A DNA stretch of 11,127 bases from SMTZ1-83 sp048884925 (GCA_048884925.1 JBHLQK010000099.1:1-11127), one strand, 5' to 3'. Shown: positions 1 to 6,806, counted from the first letter of the stretch. Translations and numbers: made by a program. The notes: a model not told the origin generated them from the letters alone.

Positions 1-63
1 CAACAACCTCAGAACTTTCTTGATGTAGCCATGGCAATCATAGCTCTAAAAGTATTGGCCTGA
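1..63 (+). CDS. Possible C-terminal end of a plus-strand gene (partial)
   Basis: Frame 1 is open from the first base to a TGA at 61-63. It reads 20 residues, ending in a hydrophobic Ala/Ile/Leu-rich stretch (MAIIALKVLA). It would converge on the next gene, leaving 31 bases between the stop codons. Twenty open codons are easily obtained by chance, so this is only a candidate; the composition looks protein-like but no family can be named. Confidence 0.25.
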   Translation, partial: QQPQNFLDVAMAIIALKVLA

Positions 64-94
64 CATTACCTTTCCTCAAGGAATGTGGCATTAA

Positions 95-376
95 TCAGGT
101 AGTTTCAGCTTCAACAGATCTTGCAGTGGTAAAAGGAGTTGCCGCGACGATATCTCTGGCAACAAGGACATCAGTGTTCGCTAGCCTATGCACATGGACG
201 CGAACATGGTCATTAATCTTGATAGTTTCATACTCTGTGTATGCATCTATCTTCAACTTCACATGTTTCCCCTCTTGATTCTCCACTGTAATGAACCCAT
301 AGGGCAACTCATCTTTTCCAAGGAATCCAACTTGGCTCGAGATTATTTTTCCGCTGAGCACTTCCACATGAGGCAT
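95..376 (-). CDS. Small beta-rich (OB-like) hypothetical protein
   Basis: This encodes 93 residues from the ATG at 376; a TTG three codons upstream (385) is also possible. I do not recognise the family. Alternating hydrophobic and polar residues, short Gly-containing turns (SGK, GFLGK, ENQEGK) and a threonine-plus-aromatic stretch before KINDHVRVHVH suggest a small all-beta barrel. The pattern loosely resembles OB-fold or DUF5666-like modules, in which a 'G-D-x-V-x-V' strand follows a T-x-Y segment. There are no membrane segments and no cysteines. It lies 56 bases downstream of the methyltransferase gene on the same strand. There is no clear Shine-Dalgarno; an AT-rich stretch containing a 14-base palindrome precedes the ATG. 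The coding call rests on this fold-like pattern and on open-frame length; the function is unknown. Confidence 0.6.
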   Translation of the reverse strand: MPHVEVLSGKIISSQVGFLGKDELPYGFITVENQEGKHVKLKIDAYTEYETIKINDHVRVHVHRLANTDVLVARDIVAATPFTTARSVEAETT

Positions 377-378
377 GG

Positions 379-392
379 TTAACAATTGTTAA
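379..392. promoter_or_regulatory. 14-base perfect palindrome before the small beta-rich gene
   Basis: TTAACAATTGTTAA is a perfect inverted repeat. It ends two bases before the ATG at 376 and sits in the 56-base gap after the methyltransferase stop. It could be an operator, where a dimeric regulator would block initiation. A palindrome of this length is expected about once by chance in 11 kb, so position is the only real support. Confidence 0.3.
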
Positions 393-432
393 ACATTACA
401 ATAAACCCTTCGATTTCTGCAGAAAAGCTGGT

Positions 433-1143
433 TTACTTCTTTTTGAGCACTCCAACATACAAATTTCTTGGACCAAAAGTCTTCACAAGTTGCCATCCTG
501 ATCTTTCAGCAATTACTGACATCTCCTCTTCATCAACCATCCGGAGTGTCCACCAGTCACCTATTTGTCCCTTGTACTTGAGCCGAATCTTGACCATTCC
601 AATTGGTATTCCACGGGACCTATTCGTTTCATGATACGCAAGATGCCTTTGATTATCTGTATCTGCAGCATCTCTTGTTGCGGCCAGAATGACAGCATCA
701 GGTTTCGTAATCCGATGGAGGTCTTTCAGCATGGATACTATCTTTTCTTCTTCACCCAAGACTCCGAAATTGTTGCCAAACAAAAGAACCGTGTCAAAGG
801 TATGCTCCGGGAAATCAAGTTGATCGGCAGACATGAGATGGACCTCCCTTACTCCTCTCTGACGGGATGCATCTACAGCGGCTTGAGATATGTCAATTCC
901 AACTACTTCATGGCCTTTCTCTTGAAAGTGGAGTGCTGCCCTGCCGGCGCCGCAACCAATGTCTAGAATCTTCCCTTTGACCTCAACAGTAGCTAGTCTT
1001 TCACACTCATTCCATTCTGAGAAAGGTGCTGTATATTGACTGCCTGAGCTCTCATGTGCGTAGCCATCATCTCTTTCTATTTCATGTATTGCCTCCTCGC
1101 CGGAAGCTGCATCACTCATTATCATTCCAAAGATGTCGGGCAT
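433..1143 (-). CDS. Class I SAM-dependent methyltransferase
   Basis: This encodes 236 residues from the ATG at 1143. The Rossmann-type methyltransferase core is clear. Motif I is ILDIGCGAGRAA (about 59-70), which binds S-adenosylmethionine. The acidic end of strand 2 is GIDIS (82-86), motif III is SADQLDF (105-111), and a hydrophobic strand 4 is followed by FGNNFG (122-127). It is expected to be a cytosolic enzyme transferring a methyl group from SAM; the C-terminal substrate region has no diagnostic motif, so the acceptor is unknown. The frame is open back to an ATG at 1242, but the extra 33 residues precede any conserved sequence and would fill most of the gap to the divergent gene. An ATG at 1119 is a further alternative. 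No good Shine-Dalgarno precedes 1143. Length is normal for the family and no key motif is missing. Confidence 0.85.
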   Translation of the reverse strand: MPDIFGMIMSDAASGEEAIHEIERDDGYAHESSGSQYTAPFSEWNECERLATVEVKGKILDIGCGAGRAALHFQEKGHEVVGIDISQAAVDASRQRGVREVHLMSADQLDFPEHTFDTVLLFGNNFGVLGEEEKIVSMLKDLHRITKPDAVILAATRDAADTDNQRHLAYHETNRSRGIPIGMVKIRLKYKGQIGDWWTLRMVDEEEMSVIAERSGWQLVKTFGPRNLYVGVLKKK

Positions 1144-1260
1144 AATTCTGGAAAGAGGGTTAGAATGGAAAAGGGATTCGGTTGAATCTGAAAATGCACT
1201 GATTATGACAACCGTTAAATGAAATGGGTTTAGCCTGGTCATCTGCGTGAGGGGAAATCA
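1144..1260. promoter_or_regulatory. Divergent intergenic region with SD of the membrane-protein gene
   Basis: This 117-base gap separates the methyltransferase (minus) from the membrane protein (plus). GAGGGG at 1249-1254 is a good Shine-Dalgarno, six bases before the ATG at 1261, and fixes that start. TTAAAT at 1215-1220 is a weak TATA-like candidate at a suitable distance for the plus-strand gene. I see no convincing TATA box for the methyltransferase. Confidence 0.4.
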
Positions 1261-1962
1261 ATGAGTTCGCCACAAACTGAAGGAAAAGATGTCTATTCTG
1301 TGAAAATAACTGTTCATGGAGGAAAGAAGGATGCAGTTGAGGCATCTGTTAAAGAACATCTCGTGGAATCAGAAGACATAGAAATGTACCAGACTTGGGT
1401 AAATGTTGCAGCTCTGCGCAGAATTGGTCTTATGTTCCAAGGAGGCGTTGAAGCCTCAGGAGCAATAACCGACCTGCTATGTCTCATTACACTCATAGGC
1501 GCAATCTTGATGATATTCGTTGTCTGGCAAGTAGTGGTCTTCTTCGCAGTAATACTGGTACTGACTCTGCTGAGTGGGGGATCTGCTTTGAAGTATCTCA
1601 GAGGCACCTACATCACTGCTGAAGCTGCGAAACTCAATTCAGACCGATTAGAAAGCTTTGTTGAAGATCGACTAAAGGCTGGCAACTTCGTTGGAATCGA
1701 TGATACTGAGAATGCTATTCAGAAAGGTCCTGTCACAAAGCGTTCAAACCAGGCGAAATTTGCTTTCACAACAGGCATATACGTTTCACTAGCAGTTGCC
1801 ACGGCTTTTCTCATAGAAGAAGTGTTGTATTGGTGGTTCTTCAATACCTGGTGGCCACCAATCCTGTTCCTACTCACTTTTGGAGTCGGCTTTCTCATAG
1901 GCGTATTCTTCATGGACCTTGGAGTCATTCTTCGCTGGAGAATCGCTAAGAGCCTCAGATGA
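1261..1962 (+). CDS. Four-helix integral membrane protein, unknown function
   Basis: This encodes 233 residues, with a strong Shine-Dalgarno (GAGGGG) six bases before the ATG. The N-terminal 60 residues are soluble and charged. Two hydrophobic segments follow in tandem at about 67-88 and 89-107, then a soluble loop of about 60 residues rich in acidic and basic residues (about 108-166). A second pair of hydrophobic segments lies at about 168-190 and 199-222, the first of these ending in an aromatic patch (YWWFFNTWW). There is no signal peptide, and the last residues are basic. The two-pair helical-hairpin layout is clear, but I recognise no family or active-site motif, so transport, sensing or scaffolding cannot be separated. 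Its 3' end overlaps that of the convergent synthase gene by 8 bases, so the two transcripts must overlap. Confidence 0.8.
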   Translation: MSSPQTEGKDVYSVKITVHGGKKDAVEASVKEHLVESEDIEMYQTWVNVAALRRIGLMFQGGVEASGAITDLLCLITLIGAILMIFVVWQVVVFFAVILVLTLLSGGSALKYLRGTYITAEAAKLNSDRLESFVEDRLKAGNFVGIDDTENAIQKGPVTKRSNQAKFAFTTGIYVSLAVATAFLIEEVLYWWFFNTWWPPILFLLTFGVGFLIGVFFMDLGVILRWRIAKSLR

Positions 1963-3220
1963 CATCAAAGACAATGGCCCAAAACTCGCGTTCAGAAACC
2001 CCTGTTCTGAGGTCTTTAAGCTCTCCCTTTATTCTATCAAAGGAGTCTTTTGACTGGCTCTTTTTTGTGTCCTCATGAGTCTTCTTGATTCTGTCGGCAA
2101 TCTCCCTAGTCTGTTCCGATGTGGCTTTTACCCCACCCATCTTGAGAAGGTATTCCACAAAATGACGACCAATGAACTTGCCCAGATGAAATTCGCGTGA
2201 GCGGCCCACTATCAACGGGCTAATTGGCTCATACGTCATTGAATGAGTCAGCTGACCGTGAGAGTGTATCCCGCTAGAGTGAGTAAAAGCATTGTCCCCA
2301 GAGATAGATTTGTGCAGTGGCAAGGGAATGGCAAAATTCCTCTCTACGAGCTTGCTCAGCTTGTAGAGCTTCTCTGTATCAATTCCAGTTTTGACACCAT
2401 AGAGCTGTTCCAATGCCATTGTGACTTCCTCAAAGGCTGCATTGCCAGCCCGCTCTCCATAACCATTGACACAAACGTGTGGATAGGTTGCGCCTTCCTC
2501 AACAGCAGCCAAGGTGTTCGCATTGGCAAGTCCGAAATCATTATGGCAGTGAACTGAAATCGGGACTTTGTATTTGCTCTCTTTCCAGAGGCTTATCTTG
2601 ATATTTCTCATTATGTGACGCATGACCTCGGGCCTAACAAACCCGACAGTGTCCGCCACGCAGATTTTGTCTGCCCCGGCGTCTATGGCTGTCTTGTATG
2701 CCTCGCACAGAAAGTCCATGTGACTCCTCGTACTATCTTCTGCGATGTAGTCCACAATCATTCCATGGTCTTTTGCATATTGAACGCAGTCAGTCAGTCG
2801 ATCTAGCATTTCCTCACGTGTCATTCTAAGCTGATACTTCAGCCTGAAGTCAGAAGTCGCAATGAAGATGGGAACCTCTTTTACGTCAGCCTCAATGCAT
2901 GCATCAATGTCTGACCTGACAGCTCGCGCTGGTGCTCCAATTACTGCATTATCGAGTCCCTCCCTCGCAACGGCTGCGACAATCTCTTGCTCATGTTCAC
3001 TAACAGCAGGAAATCCTACAACCACAATAGAGGCTCCTATCTCATCAAGCATCTTTGCAATCTCAATCTTCTCATCAAGAGTGAGTGCTACGCCTGGGGT
3101 TTGTTCTCCATCACGGAGAGTTTCATCCCAGATATACACCTCTTTTGGAAGACTCTCAGGCTTTGTGCCCTCTATCCTGTTGTAATTAACGGCTAGTCCA
3201 GCTTTCTCTAGAGATTCCAT
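1955..3220 (-). CDS. Isopropylmalate/homocitrate/(Re)-citrate synthase family enzyme
   Basis: This encodes 421 residues of the DRE-TIM metallolyase superfamily, which condenses acetyl-CoA with a 2-oxoacid. The signature DETLRDGEQTPGV is at 32-44. The metal-binding HCHND is at 224-228, and GYGERAGN is at 253-260. D32, H224, H226 and N260 fit the usual divalent-metal ligands. AFTHSSGIHSHG (311-322) and TYEP...VG (329-339) match subdomain I after the barrel. The LeuA-type regulatory domain (about 130 residues) is absent: only about 60 residues follow the LGKFIGRH element, ending in a charged helix. The size therefore fits homocitrate, citramalate or Re-citrate synthases. Unusual positions are VVVGFP (67-71), where family members commonly have IEAGFP, and GKFIGRH in place of the common GKHSGRH. 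The 2-oxoacid cannot be assigned (oxaloacetate, 2-oxoglutarate, pyruvate and 2-oxoisovalerate are all possible). AGGTGG lies nine bases before the ATG. Confidence 0.9.
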   Translation of the reverse strand: MESLEKAGLAVNYNRIEGTKPESLPKEVYIWDETLRDGEQTPGVALTLDEKIEIAKMLDEIGASIVVVGFPAVSEHEQEIVAAVAREGLDNAVIGAPARAVRSDIDACIEADVKEVPIFIATSDFRLKYQLRMTREEMLDRLTDCVQYAKDHGMIVDYIAEDSTRSHMDFLCEAYKTAIDAGADKICVADTVGFVRPEVMRHIMRNIKISLWKESKYKVPISVHCHNDFGLANANTLAAVEEGATYPHVCVNGYGERAGNAAFEEVTMALEQLYGVKTGIDTEKLYKLSKLVERNFAIPLPLHKSISGDNAFTHSSGIHSHGQLTHSMTYEPISPLIVGRSREFHLGKFIGRHFVEYLLKMGGVKATSEQTREIADRIKKTHEDTKKSQSKDSFDRIKGELKDLRTGVSEREFWAIVFDVI

Positions 3221-3229
3221 GGTCTATGA

Positions 3230-3259
3230 CCACCTACGTTCGGTATGTATGAGATATAC
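3230..3259 (-). promoter_or_regulatory. SD and possible TATA box of the synthase gene
   Basis: On the minus strand AGGTGG (3235-3230) lies nine bases before the ATG at 3220 and confirms that start. GTATATCT (3259-3252), about 35 bases before the ATG, resembles an archaeal TATA box and would allow the synthase to be transcribed independently within the series. The TATA call is weak because the expected start site falls on the SD. Confidence 0.4.
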
Positions 3260-3265
3260 TCCCTT

Positions 3266-3814
3266 CTATTCGAATCGGTAACGGCCCTCTGAAGGGATAT
3301 TCAGATGAACCTTTTCAAGTGCATCCACTTGGCTGTCATACTCCTCTTTGGAGATAGCGCCCCTATCGAGTGCGGCCTTGGCCTTGCTCTTTTTGTGTTC
3401 CGCCTTTGCCCTCTCGAGATGAATCAATCTGAGAGCAGATTCCATTATGGGATTAGCTCCAGCTTTTCCGCCAATTCCCGCCAGCATTGGCTTCCAACAG
3501 ATTTCTTCAACATGGAATGCATACTCGAGACCTCGTTCAAGAATGCGGTCCCATAACGGACATGCTTTCACAAGCACCTCTGTCCCCTCCTGTTCCACAT
3601 CAAGACCAATGGCGGAGAAAAGCTCGGCAGCAGTTTTTGCAGCAGCTTCTGGGCTCCTCGCTCCATCAGCCTCAGCTTTCTCTTCCCCCATCTGTTTGAA
3701 TCCTGCCGCATAGCCTTCGTACATGGATAGCGGTCCCACGTTGTCACGAAGACTCCACCAGAGTCCATCCAAGAATGCGATGAATCCCTTTCTAAGAGTG
3801 TCAAGTTCGCTCAT
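3266..3814 (-). CDS. Unrecognised 182-residue protein with Cys pair and SHOCT-like tail
   Basis: This encodes 182 residues. The start is supported by GAGGTG seven bases before the ATG. It is soluble, with no signal peptide or membrane span. An N-terminal helical region carries aromatics (FLDGLWW, 14-20; MYEGYAAGF, 31-39). A central alpha/beta part has VKACPLWDR (82-90) and EEICWKPM (103-110), giving C85 and C106, which could form a metal or redox pair. After a long charged helix, the end (about 145-168, LDRGAISKEEYDSQVDAL) resembles the SHOCT helical hairpin, a short oligomerisation module with an 'L-x2-G-x-I-[ST]-x-EE[FY]' pattern. The C-P-L...C arrangement recalls small-molecule-binding proteins such as V4R or ATC-hydrolase-like families, but this is only resemblance. 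It lies 12 bases downstream of the nitroreductase stop and is probably co-transcribed with it, which suggests a related role. Confidence 0.75.
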   Translation of the reverse strand: MSELDTLRKGFIAFLDGLWWSLRDNVGPLSMYEGYAAGFKQMGEEKAEADGARSPEAAAKTAAELFSAIGLDVEQEGTEVLVKACPLWDRILERGLEYAFHVEEICWKPMLAGIGGKAGANPIMESALRLIHLERAKAEHKKSKAKAALDRGAISKEEYDSQVDALEKVHLNIPSEGRYRFE

Positions 3815-3826
3815 TCATCTTCACCT

Positions 3827-4630
3827 CTACCTCTTGAATGGGTTCCCCCACCTATTGAGGAAAGCTATCTCCTCAGGCATCTGCCGTGGAGGTCCCAGTG
3901 TTCGTTCTGATATAGGATAGCCAAGAGTAAGACAGAGGATAGGCACCCAATGTGGATATGGGATACCAAGCTTCTCTGAGATTGCTCCAACATCATCAAA
4001 GTGGTCTAATTGAACAGAAGAAACACAGCTACCAACTCCCAGAGCAGCTGCAGCCAATGCCATGTTCTGCATCATCATTGAGCCCGCAATAACCGCATGT
4101 CTAGGTGAAGACCATCCATAAACGCCTCCAGTCCCTCTCAGAGTGGCTTGTGAGTTGCCCACATGAGTCTGATCAATTGCGAGTACTAACAAGACAGGCG
4201 CACCATTCGTTTCAGGCTCTCCCTTGATGTATTCGAAGCGTTTTCCAGTTATGAGGATGTCAATCGTACGTTCTAGGCTAACTTTCGATTCGATATAGCT
4301 GAGGCGACGTTCTATCTCCTCACGTGGAGTTGCTCGGCCAAAGAGCTCAATGGTTCTGTCTACCGCTATTTGACCAATGAACTTCTGTAGCTCCCTATCT
4401 CTTACAACAATGACCCGCCATGGCTGTTGATTCTCAGCACTTGGGGCATAGCCGCCGGCTTCAATTATCTTGTAGATTAATTCGTCTGTGACATTCCTTG
4501 ATGTCACATAGTCACGAATAGCCCGACGACTCTTTATCGTCTTGATTGTGTCATTTTCATTCAAGATGGTGTCACTCCATCCATTAGTAGTGCCTGATGT
4601 CAAGGCCCAATTATCAAGCACATAAATCAT
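3827..4630 (-). CDS. Nitroreductase-family FMN oxidoreductase
   Basis: This encodes 267 residues. The FMN phosphate-binding start SRRAIRDY is at 34-41, and APSAENQQPW (62-71) is the classical active-site loop. A conserved helix with AAALGVGSC follows at about 194-202, then LTLGYP at 234-239. Such enzymes use NAD(P)H or another donor to reduce nitroaromatics, quinones, flavins or unsaturated substrates in the cytosol; the physiological substrate is not visible. An insertion of about 60 residues (about 95-155) separates the two halves, and there is no fused ferredoxin domain. The ATG at 4630 has no Shine-Dalgarno, but a TATA-like box about 33 bases upstream predicts a very short leader, so this start is favoured. 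A TTG at 4564 after GGAG would start just before the conserved region and remains possible. The stop is 12 bases before the next gene. Confidence 0.9.
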   Translation of the reverse strand: MIYVLDNWALTSGTTNGWSDTILNENDTIKTIKSRRAIRDYVTSRNVTDELIYKIIEAGGYAPSAENQQPWRVIVVRDRELQKFIGQIAVDRTIELFGRATPREEIERRLSYIESKVSLERTIDILITGKRFEYIKGEPETNGAPVLLVLAIDQTHVGNSQATLRGTGGVYGWSSPRHAVIAGSMMMQNMALAAAALGVGSCVSSVQLDHFDDVGAISEKLGIPYPHWVPILCLTLGYPISERTLGPPRQMPEEIAFLNRWGNPFKR

Positions 4631-4658
4631 TACTGGAAGGGCATGAGAATATTGCTTT

Positions 4659-4666
4659 TGATAAAA
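4659..4666 (-). promoter_or_regulatory. TATA-like box of the nitroreductase gene
   Basis: The minus-strand sequence TTTTATCA is centred about 33 bases before the ATG at 4630. With the usual archaeal spacing of about 25 bases to the transcription start, the leader would be under 10 bases, which fits the lack of a Shine-Dalgarno. Confidence 0.45.
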
Positions 4667-4685
4667 TGCGACAAAGCGGATCGGC

Positions 4686-5495
4686 CTATTTCAATGGATG
4701 TAACGGTCTTGTACAACCAAAGCTAGTGCGGCGACTCATCTTGATGGCACCCAACTCACAGCTGCTGACACATAGACCGCATCCAACACATTTCTCTGTT
4801 ACAAAGACAAGTGTGCTTGAATCCATATACCTGGCGTTGAAATGACAGCGGGAGATGCACTGCCCACAATTATTACACTTATCTTCAATCTGCTCTGCCA
4901 GGAAGTTGCTTGCAAGGACTGCCTGAGTCATCCCATAGTTCACTGCGCTACGTAGCATCACACAACAACAGGGGCAGCAGTTGCATATAACATAGAAATA
5001 GTCAGGTGAGGGTGCAGTTAACAATTGATGCACAAGCCCTCTCTCATTCGACCTGATAATCAGCTCTTCAACCTCTTCCAGCGTCGCTGACTTGATGGGC
5101 ATCCGTTCAGCGAGCTCACTCAGACTCTCTGCAGTACCTACGTGTATGCAGGTCCACACCTCACTATCGCAGTTTTTGTGGGTGCTGCGGCAGTAGCAGT
5201 AGCCTATGGCAAGAGCAGAAACACGTCGGACAACATTGAGAATTTCTTCTGTGGGGGATACAGCCTGAACTGCTTCAAGACTAATATTGAGCGGAATCAC
5301 ACGGCTCCTATAAAGGCGGGTGAAGTGCTTCATCAAGTCTGAGAAATAACTCAGTCGGGTATGATGATCCAAGAACCGAATAGCTTCCAGGAATGGTACC
5401 TCGAGTGCACCAAATACAGAAGATGCAACCTTCCCGATATTGGGGTATCGCCGTAAGAAACCGAATAGTCTGATGGTATCTTTAGGTAGGACCAT
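4686..5495 (-). CDS. Cys-rich protein with C-terminal 2[4Fe-4S] ferredoxin domain
   Basis: This encodes 269 residues containing 19 cysteines. The N-terminal ~95 residues are helical. A first Cys group has GYCYCR (C100, C102) with C109 and C116. A second is the dense run CNCCPCCC (171-178), which holds six cysteines. The C-terminus is a bacterial-type ferredoxin with two C-x2-C-x2-C-x3-C motifs (207/210/213/217 and 236/239/242/246). The residue after the last Cys of each is His or Glu, not the usual Pro. C261 lies near the end. The architecture matches a known but poorly characterised archaeal and anaerobe 4Fe-4S protein family; it is probably a cytosolic electron carrier, perhaps with a third cluster or metal site made by the upstream cysteines. 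It lies between an acyl-CoA dehydrogenase and a nitroreductase on the same strand, so electron transfer with those flavoproteins is a reasonable inference. The Shine-Dalgarno is weak (GGAAAGG). Confidence 0.88.
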   Translation of the reverse strand: MVLPKDTIRLFGFLRRYPNIGKVASSVFGALEVPFLEAIRFLDHHTRLSYFSDLMKHFTRLYRSRVIPLNISLEAVQAVSPTEEILNVVRRVSALAIGYCYCRSTHKNCDSEVWTCIHVGTAESLSELAERMPIKSATLEEVEELIIRSNERGLVHQLLTAPSPDYFYVICNCCPCCCVMLRSAVNYGMTQAVLASNFLAEQIEDKCNNCGQCISRCHFNARYMDSSTLVFVTEKCVGCGLCVSSCELGAIKMSRRTSFGCTRPLHPLK

Positions 5496-5523
5496 ATGCC
5501 TTTCCAGCTGTTTGAGTATTGAA

Positions 5524-5549
5524 GTGGCGTGAGATTACTCCCACGCCAC
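5524..5549. terminator. Intergenic hairpin between ferredoxin and acyl-CoA dehydrogenase genes
   Basis: GTGGCGTG (5524-5531) and CACGCCAC (5542-5549) form a perfect 8-base-pair, GC-rich stem with a 10-base loop. The hairpin lies 11 bases past the acyl-CoA dehydrogenase stop. No T-run follows on the minus strand, so it may be an mRNA 3'-end stabiliser, a processing site or an operator instead of a classical terminator. Confidence 0.45.
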
Positions 5550-5560
5550 ACCTGAGCCTA

Positions 5561-6763
5561 TTAGGGAATAGGAGCATCTTGGCCGTCGTACTTGATATTG
5601 AAGCCAGTATCAAGATTGACACTCTCCTTCAGTATGCGGCCACTAGCAACTACTCGCTGAACCTGGTTTGTCCCTTCATAGATTTGCAATAGCTTTGCGT
5701 CTCGCATCAACTTCTCTGCAGGGTACTCGGAAACGTAGCCATAGCCGCCCATTATCTGGACTGCGTCGATTGCGTTCTGCATAGCTGAGTCAGCAGCGAA
5801 GAACTTGGCAAAAGCAGAGTCCTTTGAATTGTCATGCCCATGATCGGCAAGCCACGCAGCATAACGAGTGAGGTGTCGCGAGGCAGCAGTCCTTGCGCCC
5901 ATGTCAGCAAGCATGAATGAGATACCTTGGAATCTCCCAATTGGCTGGCCGAACTGATGCCGAATGTTTGCAAACTTTGCGGCTTCATCAAGGGCTCGTT
6001 GCGCAACACCGGTCGCGATTGCGGCAATCCCTGCTCGAGTTTTATCTAGGGTCATCATAGCAATCTTGAAGCCCTCGCCTTCCTTTGCAACCAGCGCGTT
6101 CTTAGGTACCCTCACATCCTCAAAGATGACCTCTGACTGAACGGAGTTCAGCTGGCCGAGTTTGTTCTCAATATGTCCTATCTTGATTCCCTTTGTCTTT
6201 GGAACCATGAATACGGAGAGCCCCTTGTGTTTCAACTCAGGCTGAGTTGACGCAAAGACAGTGAACATTGATGCTTGGGGTCCGTTGGTGATGAAACACT
6301 TCAGACCGTTGATGACATACTCATCACCGTCTCGAACTGCTCTAGTAGCAACAGCAGCAGCATCAGACCCTGCCTTCCTCTCTGTGAGACAGAACGCTCC
6401 AAACTTCGCGTCTTTCCCAGTTATGAGAGGCTCGACATACTCTTTCAACTGTTCGATAGTTGCGCCAATGACCAGTGGTGCAAAGGCTAAGTTATTGCAC
6501 ATGATAGAAGTCGCTATCCCCGCACAGCCATATCCTGTCGCTTCTGAAACCAGAGTCTCTGATAGCAACGAAAGCCCTGGACCTCCTGCCTCTGATGGAA
6601 TGTGCAGATTCATGAGCCCTGCTTCATAGGCCTTCTGAACGACGTCCTTGGGGAAATCGTTTCTTTTCTCAAGCTCCATGGCTTTTGGAGTAACGTGCTG
6701 CTTGGCAAACTCCTTCGCCCTTTCAAACAGCTTTTGATCTTTCTCAGACAATGAAAAGTCCAT
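5561..6763 (-). CDS. Acyl-CoA dehydrogenase
   Basis: This encodes 400 residues from the ATG at 6763. It is an FAD enzyme that oxidises an acyl-CoA to the trans-2-enoyl-CoA, usually passing electrons to an electron-transfer flavoprotein. The N-terminal helical domain is at about 1-120. FCLTERKAGSD (124-134) is the FAD/substrate strand, where many members have LTEP-GAGSD. The middle beta-domain runs to about 225. The C-terminal helical domain has RHQFGQPIGRFQ (268-279), QIMGGYGY (336-343) and IYEGTNQVQR (361-370). E363 is placed as the catalytic base of short/medium-chain enzymes. A tail of about 20 residues follows the usual end. The frame extends to a TTG at 6823, but the conserved N-terminus (DFSLSEKDQ) begins at the ATG, and a TATA-like box about 38 bases upstream supports that start. 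It is divergent from the thiolase. The chain-length or branched specificity is not readable. Confidence 0.95.
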   Translation of the reverse strand: MDFSLSEKDQKLFERAKEFAKQHVTPKAMELEKRNDFPKDVVQKAYEAGLMNLHIPSEAGGPGLSLLSETLVSEATGYGCAGIATSIMCNNLAFAPLVIGATIEQLKEYVEPLITGKDAKFGAFCLTERKAGSDAAAVATRAVRDGDEYVINGLKCFITNGPQASMFTVFASTQPELKHKGLSVFMVPKTKGIKIGHIENKLGQLNSVQSEVIFEDVRVPKNALVAKEGEGFKIAMMTLDKTRAGIAAIATGVAQRALDEAAKFANIRHQFGQPIGRFQGISFMLADMGARTAASRHLTRYAAWLADHGHDNSKDSAFAKFFAADSAMQNAIDAVQIMGGYGYVSEYPAEKLMRDAKLLQIYEGTNQVQRVVASGRILKESVNLDTGFNIKYDGQDAPIP

Positions 6764-6798
6764 AATCGTCCACTCTAGGCTTTCGACCCATTTCCCGC

Positions 6799-6806
6799 TA
6801 TAAAAT
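6799..6806 (-). promoter_or_regulatory. TATA-like box of the acyl-CoA dehydrogenase gene
   Basis: The minus-strand sequence ATTTTATA lies about 36-43 bases before the ATG at 6763. A start site near 6777 would leave a short leader containing a weak SD-like GAGTGG. The box lies inside the upstream open-frame extension, which argues against the longer TTG-started form. Confidence 0.55.

Noticed and set aside
565..966. 133-residue plus-strand open frame inside the methyltransferase gene
   Set aside because: It lies entirely opposite a gene with full SAM-methyltransferase motifs, and its own translation shows no domain pattern.
1144..1242. ATG at 1242 as the methyltransferase start
   Set aside because: The added 33 residues precede the conserved core and would use up most of the divergent promoter gap. 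The ATG at 1143 or 1119 is preferred, though without experimental support.
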